NCBI RefSeq assembly: GCF_001422545.1
Contig: NZ_LMLE01000010.1
Span: forward strand, 124,227-188,226
DNA: 64,000 nucleotides
Direction of reading: 5' to 3'
From: Pedobacter sp. Leaf41
GTDB taxonomy: Bacteria; Bacteroidota; Bacteroidia; Sphingobacteriales; Sphingobacteriaceae
Shown piece after piece: positions 58,465 through 64,000 of this stretch (positions are counted from its first letter, which is position 1; each line of letters begins with the position of its first letter). The notes under the pieces are model-generated. The model searched no databases. It worked only from the letters and a program-made list of their open reading frames with translations, and had not been told where the DNA came from. Position numbers and translations under genes: made by a program.

Positions 58465-59382
58465 CTAACCAAGCTTCTGCCGTTTGATGAGGTAAGCCTG
58501 CAGAATCGGGTAAAATCCATCGTTGATATCTGCATCTACCAAGTCAATTTTGTTTTGAGCGCATTTCAAATCAAGCTCTTGTCTGTAAGCAGAAACTGAA
58601 GCTTTGTAATTCTCTTTCACCTGGTTCGCATGAACTTTAATAGTGGCTCCTGTTTCCATATCCACAAACTGATATGGACGGTTTTCAAAATCAAAGTCCA
58701 CTTCTTTTGCTTTATCAAGCACGTTAAATACCACAACTTCGTGTTTATTAAATTTCAAATGCTGTAAAGCATCAAAAAAATCGTCGGTGGCTTGGCTGTT
58801 GATTTGACTACTGAACAAATCACTGAAAATAATTACGAGTGACCGTTTGTGAATCAATTCCGCCACCTGGTGTAAAGCGCCACTTAAGTTTGTATGGGCA
58901 TTCAACTTTGGTTTCTCCAAAAGATCTTCCAGCTGGGCAAACAAAAACTTTTGATGAGCAGTTGTAGATTTTGCCGGAGAATTCAGCAATACCTCGTCAG
59001 CAAAAAGACTTAAACCAAAGGCATCACGCTGCCTTTTTAATAAATACATGAGTGAAGCACTGGCCTCGATGGCGAAGGTAAGCTTATTTTTTTTCGGTTC
59101 CGGAAAATACATCGATGAGGAAACATCGATTACAAACTGACAGCGTAAATTTGTTTCCTCTTCAAAGCGCTTGCTATAAAGTTTATCGGTTTTAGCGTAG
59201 AGCTTCCAGTCGATATTTTTTACGTTATCGCCATTATTGTATTGGCGATGTTCAGCAAACTCTACCGAAAAGCCGTGAAAAGGACTTTTATGCAGTCCGG
59301 TGATAAAGCCTTCAACTACTTGCTTTGCTAATAATTCCAGATTGCCAAAACTGGTATCATTTTCATACTTTACCGTCTGCAT
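58465..59382 (-). CDS. DUF58 domain protein (vWA-like)
   Basis: 305 residues, soluble. DUF58 landmarks are SPFHGFSVEFAEHRQYNNGD (about 37-56) then IDWKLYAKTDKLYSKRFEEE, and a degenerate vWA start QFVIDVSSSMYFPEP with the DxSxS motif, later VIIFSDLFSSQ. Such proteins usually work with a MoxR AAA+ ATPase in assembling or regulating membrane/metal-centre proteins. No moxR lies next to it. Confidence 0.85.
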   Translation of the reverse strand: MQTVKYENDTSFGNLELLAKQVVEGFITGLHKSPFHGFSVEFAEHRQYNNGDNVKNIDWKLYAKTDKLYSKRFEEETNLRCQFVIDVSSSMYFPEPKKNKLTFAIEASASLMYLLKRQRDAFGLSLFADEVLLNSPAKSTTAHQKFLFAQLEDLLEKPKLNAHTNLSGALHQVAELIHKRSLVIIFSDLFSSQINSQATDDFFDALQHLKFNKHEVVVFNVLDKAKEVDFDFENRPYQFVDMETGATIKVHANQVKENYKASVSAYRQELDLKCAQNKIDLVDADINDGFYPILQAYLIKRQKLG

Positions 59383-59520
59383 ATCGTAAAGCTAATAAAA
59401 GATTTACGAATTATATAGGTTTTTAGCATTCATAACAACATAATATTCTAGAGAAGCAGGGATGAGAATATTTTGAAAACGGTTTTGGGGGACACAAGGT
59501 TTAGAAGGAAGGATTTCCGC

Positions 59521-59762
59521 TATCGGATGGTTTATTCACCTGCTGAAACCTCAAGAGATGGTTGGTGAAGACACCAACCATTAGGGCGAATGGATTGAGG
59601 AGTATTTATCTATCTGTTAATGTACTCGCCTGCCCAACCGACTATATTCTATCGGCTGGTATCTCCACCCGCCGGAAGCTCAAGAGATGGTTGGTGAGGA
59701 CACCCATCATTAGTACGACGATTGCAAGCCTATCTATCGGCTGGTGTCTCCACCTGCCGAAA
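59521..59762. repeat. Repeat cluster of a ~62 bp hairpin unit
   Basis: The gap 59383-59766 has no gene. Two nearly complete units (59521-59583 and 59650-59711) and a third truncated one (59735-59762) share TATCGG(A/C)TGGT...CACC(T/C)GC(T/C)G(A/G)AA. The first two also share CTCAAGAGATGGTTGGTGA. In unit 1, ATGGTTGGTG (59558-59567) and CACCAACCAT (59572-59581) form a perfect 10 bp hairpin with loop AAGA. A related fragment occurs at 1011-1042. Confidence 0.7.
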
Positions 59763-59766
59763 CTAA

Positions 59767-60975
59767 CTACCTTTTAGCTATCTTATATAAGTTACCATTA
59801 TCAGTCACTGCGTAAAGTACTCCATCCTTTTCTACCAAATCTCTGAAGCGCTCGCCTTTACCTTCCAATAAACGCTCTTCGCCAACAACCTTGTTTTCTT
59901 TGATTACTAAACGAATAATATGTGAGCCACTTAATCCGCCAACAAACAAATTTCCTTTCCACTCGGGTATTACATTGCTATTGTAAAAAGCAATCGAGCC
60001 TGGAGAAATTACAGGGTTCCAATAGTAAACCGGTTGCTCCATCCCCTCCTTTTGTTGAATGCCTTCTCCAACTGCCTTTCCACTATATTCAATACCGTAG
60101 GTAATAATTGGCCAGCCATAATTTTTGCCGGGTTTAATTAAGTTTAGCTCATCGCCGCCACGTGGACCGAATTCCGCTTCCCATAAATCGCCAGTTTGTG
60201 GATTGATGGCCAAACCATCTGGATTACGCAAGCCGTAAGCATAGATTTCAGGCCTAGCATCTGCTTTGCCAGCAAAAGGTCCATTAGCTACAGCTTTACC
60301 TTCTGTTGTTAAATGAAGAATTTTGCCTAAAGAAGAATTTAAATGTTGTGCCTGAATTCTTATTTCTTTATCCGAACGTTCTCCGGCGCTCACAAACATA
60401 TCTCCGTTTTTATCGAAAACAATTCTCGACCCGTACTGCAATTTACCCGTATGGGCAGGTGTAGCACGATAAATTACTTTTTGATTTTCAATCTTCGTTT
60501 CATCAGCAGACAGTTTTCCTTTTGCTATTGCAAGCACAACTCCTTTAGTTTGCGGTTCTGAATACGCAAAATAGACCATTCTATTTTTTGCAAAATTAGG
60601 ATCAAGCGTAACATCCAACAAACCACCCTGACCAGAGGCATCTACCTTTGGCAGGCCTGTGATTTTCTTGCTTGATTTTCCATCAGCAGTAAGCACCACC
60701 ATGGTTCCTTGCTTTTGAGTAATCAGAAATCCGCCATTGGGTAACACCGAAATTGCCCATGGATTTTCAAGCTTTCCATTGATGATGGATATTTCTAATG
60801 AAGTGGAAGTTTTTATGCCAGCAATACGCGTTTGACCAGCGAAAGCTGGTTTATAATCGGCAGTTGGTTTGCCAGATTCTACAGGATTTTGGGCAGCTAC
60901 ATCGGTAACGCTAAAACAATTTACAGCTAATGCAGCGATGAATATACCTAATACCTTGTTGTTAATTAATTTCAT
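59767..60975 (-). CDS. PQQ-dependent sugar dehydrogenase (aldose sugar dehydrogenase type)
   Basis: 402 residues from ATG 60975 (MKLINNKVLGIFIAALAVNC, signal peptide ending VAAQ; the frame opens at 61020). Six-bladed beta-propeller of the soluble GDH/YliI family: LENPWAISVLPNGGFLITQK, GGLLDVTLDPNFAKNRMVYF, SRIVFDKNGDMFVSAGERSD, YGLRNPDGLAINPQTGDLWE (with the His position replaced by other residues), and EFGPRGGDELNLIKPGKNYG. Such enzymes oxidise aldoses in the periplasm using pyrroloquinoline quinone. Cofactor synthesis genes are not in the window. Confidence 0.88.
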   Translation of the reverse strand: MKLINNKVLGIFIAALAVNCFSVTDVAAQNPVESGKPTADYKPAFAGQTRIAGIKTSTSLEISIINGKLENPWAISVLPNGGFLITQKQGTMVVLTADGKSSKKITGLPKVDASGQGGLLDVTLDPNFAKNRMVYFAYSEPQTKGVVLAIAKGKLSADETKIENQKVIYRATPAHTGKLQYGSRIVFDKNGDMFVSAGERSDKEIRIQAQHLNSSLGKILHLTTEGKAVANGPFAGKADARPEIYAYGLRNPDGLAINPQTGDLWEAEFGPRGGDELNLIKPGKNYGWPIITYGIEYSGKAVGEGIQQKEGMEQPVYYWNPVISPGSIAFYNSNVIPEWKGNLFVGGLSGSHIIRLVIKENKVVGEERLLEGKGERFRDLVEKDGVLYAVTDNGNLYKIAKR

Positions 60976-61023
60976 GGGGATATGGATTTTTAGTTTAAAG
61001 AAACGAAAATATTTCTTCATTAA

Positions 61024-61056
61024 AAAACCCGTATCCTTTTAAAGAACCCGGGTTTT
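61024..61056 (-). terminator. Terminator after trxA
   Basis: AAAACCCG (61024-61031) and CGGGTTTT (61049-61056) pair, with an A-run on the left that gives a T-tract on the minus strand. Confidence 0.65.
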
Positions 61057-61126
61057 AAATATGTTACAAGCTTAAGCTAAATGCTCAGACTGATAATGGT
61101 CGTAGCTTAAAACTTCAGCTTTTTTC

Positions 61127-61447
61127 TTAAGCCAATTGCTTGTTTAATTTTTCAGCTAACACTGATTTTGGAACTGCACCAACTTGTTTGTCAACAACCT
61201 GACCGTCTTTAAAGTATAATAAAGCTGGAATATTGCGGATACCAAATTGAGTCGAAATTTGAGGGTTATTATCAACGTTCACTTTTCCAACAACTGCTTT
61301 ACCATCGTATTCTTTCGCAATTTCTTCTACTACAGGACCAACCATGCGACAAGGGCCACACCATTCTGCCCAAAAATCTACTAATACGGGTTTATCTGAT
61401 TTTAATACAAGCTCCTCGAAGTTTGCATCTGTGATTTCTAATGCCAT
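61127..61447 (-). CDS. trxA: Thioredoxin
   Basis: 106 residues from ATG 61447 (MALEITDANFEELV). The open frame extends to 61468, but a perfect TATATTTG box at 61473-61466 overlaps that start, which excludes it. Active site AEWCGPCRMVG and the cis-Pro region FGIRNIPALLYFKDG are intact. It reduces protein disulfides and could recharge peroxiredoxins such as the one at 58 kb. A terminator follows at 61024. Confidence 0.96.
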   Translation of the reverse strand: MALEITDANFEELVLKSDKPVLVDFWAEWCGPCRMVGPVVEEIAKEYDGKAVVGKVNVDNNPQISTQFGIRNIPALLYFKDGQVVDKQVGAVPKSVLAEKLNKQLA

Positions 61448-61465
61448 AATTATTTTTTTTATGTT

Positions 61466-61494
61466 CAAATATAGGTATTCAATTGTAATGCCAA
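61466..61494 (-). promoter_or_regulatory. Promoter of trxA (TTG-N18-TATATTTG)
   Basis: On the minus strand a TTG (61494-61492) and TATATTTG (61473-61466) are spaced by 18 bp; the -7 box ends 18 bp before the ATG. This fits the Bacteroidota consensus and settles the start codon. Confidence 0.65.
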
Positions 61495-61604
61495 CTATAG
61501 TGTAATGTCAATTTGACATTGTTGTGGTTTGTTTCATTTAACGCTTATTAAGAGCAAGTAAACAATCTTTCTAATCTAGATTTTTACACTGAGTCTCAAG
61601 AAAC

Positions 61605-64000
61605 TTAGTTTAACTTATAGTTTACAACATTGAGCCCAACCAATTGTTCTAAGAACTTATTGTTAGGATTGATTTTCAAATTCTTAGAAGGTAAATCCAA
61701 CATAATTTGCTTCTCAGTATCGAAAACAGCGAAGTTAAGTTGGCAGTTTTGCTGCTCTGAATTTGCCTTATTGTCTGCTAAAATGAGTTCAATTTCCCGC
61801 ATCAGCTCTTCATTCACACGTTCAATCGGCACTTGTATGGTTAAGCTCTTAGCCAGCTTGTCCCTTAATTCAGACATTAGATTTATGGCCGTTATCTTAA
61901 ATTCCCAATCGCCTGCTTTACCAAAGCGCTCACCTACTCTGCCTCTGATTTGTAAAAAGTAACCTTCGGTTAAAAAAGATTTGAATTTTAGAAAATCTTC
62001 TCCGAATAGCGCCATTTCGCAAGCATCCTCATAATCTTCAAATACAAATGTTCCGAAAGGCTTACCGGTCTTCGTAATTCTTTGCGATGCCGCTACGACC
62101 AACCCCCCCACACAAAGTTCACGGTTTTGAAGTTTAGCAAATTCAGCTAACACTTCTTCGTTGGTATCGCCCATCCGTACTTTATTGATGATGCTAAGTT
62201 GCCTTACGCCATGGGTACAAAACTTATCGAGTTCTAATTTATAGTTATCCAATGGATGGCCTGAAAGGAAAATCCCGATAGCATCTTTTTCATATTTCAA
62301 TCGATCCATCAAAGCCCATTCAGGAGAAACCGGTAAAGTGGGTTCTAATATTAAATCGGCCTTTGAACCACCAAATAATGACCCTTGCGAAGTACTTTCA
62401 TTATTTTGAAAATCGTTAGCAAACTTGATGATTTTTTCGATCCCATTCATTTTATCGTTCGGACCTATGTAAAAATACTGTGCCCGGTGGCCACCAAATG
62501 CATCAAAAGCACCGCTATAAACGAAACTTTCATATGCCTTTTTATTTACAATACGGGTATTAGATCGCTTTGCGAAATCGTAAACAGAAGCATAAGGACC
62601 ATTTCCCAATCGCTCTTCGATAATACTTTCTACCGCCTTCTCTCCTACTCCTTTAACCGCCGACATCCCGAAACGCACCTCGCCCCTAACATTTACAGAG
62701 AACTTTAAATCAGATTCGTTAACATCGGGACCTAAAACGGTTACGCCCATCTGCCTACATTCTTCCATAAAGAAAGCTACCTGTTTAATATCGCTCATAT
62801 TATTGGAAAGTACTGCAGCCATATATTCTGCCGGGTAATGCGCCTTCAAATACGCCGTTTGGTAAGCAATCCAAGCGTAACAAGTAGAGTGCGATTTGTT
62901 AAACGCATAAGAGGCAAATGCTTCCCAATCTTTCCAGATTTTTTCGAGCGTTGTAGCATCATGACCTTTCTCTGCCGCCTGTTTTACAAATTTAGGCTTC
63001 ATTTTATCCAAAACGTCTTTCTGCTTTTTACCCATCGCCTTCCGCAAAACGTCGGCTTCACCTTTGGTAAAACCTGCTAATTTTTGGGATAAAAGCATCA
63101 CCTGCTCCTGATAAACGGTGATACCATAAGTTTCCTTCAGGTATTCCTCGCAGGCATCTAAATCATATTGAATTTCTTCTTCGCCATTCTTCCGTCTAAC
63201 AAAACTTGGGATATATTCCATCGGCCCGGGGCGATAAAGCGCATTCATCGCAATTAAATCATCAAAAACCGTAGGCTTCAGTTCCTTCATATACTTTTGC
63301 ATACCCGGACTCTCATACTGGAAAATCCCAATGGTTTCACCTCGCTGGAAAAGCTCATAGGTCATTACATCATCAATTGGGAACGTATCCGGATCGAGGT
63401 TAACGCCATGTCTTTTCTTTACTAGTTTAACGGTATCTTTTATTAACGTAAGGGTTTTTAAACCCAGAAAGTCCATTTTTAGCAGACCAGCACTTTCTAC
63501 AACGGAGTTATCAAATTGAGTAACATATAAATCAGAATCCTTTGCCGTAGCCACCGGAACGAAATTGGTGATATCGCTTGGCGTGATAATTACTCCGCAG
63601 GCATGGATACCTGTATTTCTTAACGAACCCTCTAAAACCTGTGCCTGTTGAATGGTTTCTGCACTTAGGTCTTTCAAAAGCCCCATCGCCTTTAATTCCT
63701 GAACACGCTCGTATTCATCCGGACGCAAAGCATCTTTGAGTGCTTTCTCATCCAGGTTGAAGATTTTTGCGAGCTTCATATTTGGAATCAGCTTGGCGAT
63801 TTTATCTGCCTCAAATAAAGGCAAATCTAAAACCCGGGCAGTATCACGGATGGAAGATTTTGCTGCCATGGTGCCATAGGTAATAATTTGGGCAACCTGA
63901 CTGGAGCCGTATTTATTAATTACGTATTCCATTACTCTACCACGACCCTCATCGTCAAAGTCGATATCAATATCGGGCATGGAAACACGATCCGGATTTA
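61605..64000 (-). CDS. dnaE: DNA polymerase III alpha subunit, C-terminal part
   Basis: About 798 residues are visible; the gene continues beyond the right edge (sequence before the ATG at 63980 reads NPDRVS in frame). The catalytic motif SMPDIDIDFDDEGRG carries the polymerase Asp residues. Further landmarks are ITYGTMAAKSSIRD, TGIHACGVIITPSDI, KMDFLGLKTLTLIKD, ALYRPGPMEYIPSFVRRKNG, YQEQVMLLSQKLAGFTKG and FNKSHSTCYAWIAYQTAYLK. The distal part includes the helix-hairpin-helix and OB-fold regions, ending LNVVNYKLN. It is the replicative polymerase subunit that works with the DnaN clamp. Confidence 0.96.
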   Translation of the reverse strand, partial: NPDRVSMPDIDIDFDDEGRGRVMEYVINKYGSSQVAQIITYGTMAAKSSIRDTARVLDLPLFEADKIAKLIPNMKLAKIFNLDEKALKDALRPDEYERVQELKAMGLLKDLSAETIQQAQVLEGSLRNTGIHACGVIITPSDITNFVPVATAKDSDLYVTQFDNSVVESAGLLKMDFLGLKTLTLIKDTVKLVKKRHGVNLDPDTFPIDDVMTYELFQRGETIGIFQYESPGMQKYMKELKPTVFDDLIAMNALYRPGPMEYIPSFVRRKNGEEEIQYDLDACEEYLKETYGITVYQEQVMLLSQKLAGFTKGEADVLRKAMGKKQKDVLDKMKPKFVKQAAEKGHDATTLEKIWKDWEAFASYAFNKSHSTCYAWIAYQTAYLKAHYPAEYMAAVLSNNMSDIKQVAFFMEECRQMGVTVLGPDVNESDLKFSVNVRGEVRFGMSAVKGVGEKAVESIIEERLGNGPYASVYDFAKRSNTRIVNKKAYESFVYSGAFDAFGGHRAQYFYIGPNDKMNGIEKIIKFANDFQNNESTSQGSLFGGSKADLILEPTLPVSPEWALMDRLKYEKDAIGIFLSGHPLDNYKLELDKFCTHGVRQLSIINKVRMGDTNEEVLAEFAKLQNRELCVGGLVVAASQRITKTGKPFGTFVFEDYEDACEMALFGEDFLKFKSFLTEGYFLQIRGRVGERFGKAGDWEFKITAINLMSELRDKLAKSLTIQVPIERVNEELMREIELILADNKANSEQQNCQLNFAVFDTEKQIMLDLPSKNLKINPNNKFLEQLVGLNVVNYKLN

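Noticed and set aside
61448..61468. Longer trxA start at 61468
   Set aside because: It overlaps the -7 promoter box; thioredoxins start close to MALEITDANF.

Overview
The window is a chromosomal stretch from a member of the Bacteroidota, most likely Sphingobacteriaceae (Pedobacter-like). The evidence is: gliding-type genes (gldA, gldF, gldG, gldC); DUF4397 and PorT-like envelope proteins; AT-rich DNA; start codons without recognisable Shine-Dalgarno sequences; and many -7 boxes of the Bacteroidota form TAnnTTTG close to start codons. The genus is inferred. I saw no tRNA, rRNA, CRISPR array, prophage or autonomous insertion sequence.

Layout. 1-11 kb: a System I cytochrome c maturation locus on the minus strand (ccmB, ccmC, a CcmD-like peptide, then ccmE and the start of ccsA/ccmF). 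It is interrupted by glutamate dehydrogenase and by a plus-strand block holding a lipoprotein, two related uncharacterised proteins and a CPA1-type Na+/H+ antiporter. 11-20 kb: DNA repair (ogt), a cupin, gldC, a DEAD-box helicase, dihydroorotase (pyrC), a DUF3810 membrane zincin, a MiaE-like hydroxylase and a glycosyltransferase. 20-30 kb: an HscA-like Hsp70, a luciferase-like oxidoreductase, an overlapping DUF2339/DUF3999 pair, a broken DUF1569 gene, and a phospholipase C/P1-nuclease-type protein. 30-39 kb, mostly minus: DedA, two DUF4397 lipoproteins, dnaN, gldG, gldF, two outer-membrane barrels, gldA and a glycerophosphodiesterase. 39-49 kb: glyS, two NlpC/P60 peptidases, a CAP protein, GtrA, aromatic amino acid hydroxylase, a PIN-domain toxin-antitoxin pair, an SDR and a DUF4870 protein. 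49-55 kb: fumarylacetoacetase-type hydrolase, homogentisate dioxygenase and 4-hydroxyphenylpyruvate dioxygenase. With the hydroxylase at 44 kb these cover most of phenylalanine/tyrosine degradation to fumarate and acetoacetate. 55-64 kb: a PoxB-like enzyme, a DsbA-like protein paired with a peroxiredoxin, a DUF58 protein, a PQQ-type sugar dehydrogenase, thioredoxin, and dnaE running off the edge.

The gaps are rich in small non-coding repeats: three related 70-84 bp imperfect palindromes, two copies of a ~130 bp element (one with 9 bp perfect terminal inverted repeats), a ~240 bp element with inverted ends, and a ~62 bp hairpin unit repeated before the sugar dehydrogenase. Two genes are clear pseudogenes: a DUF1569 gene (28268-28717) and a four-helix-bundle/S23 gene (49992-50387).

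No obviously new defence or biosynthetic system stands out. The best leads are the uncharacterised three-gene envelope block at 1152-5375, the cysteine-type (CxxxY) CcmE, the compact 55-residue partner of the PIN toxin, a 33-codon ORF before hmgA, and an orphan plus-strand terminator at 57375-57407. Everything was read by eye. Family names rest on motif recognition, not database searches.
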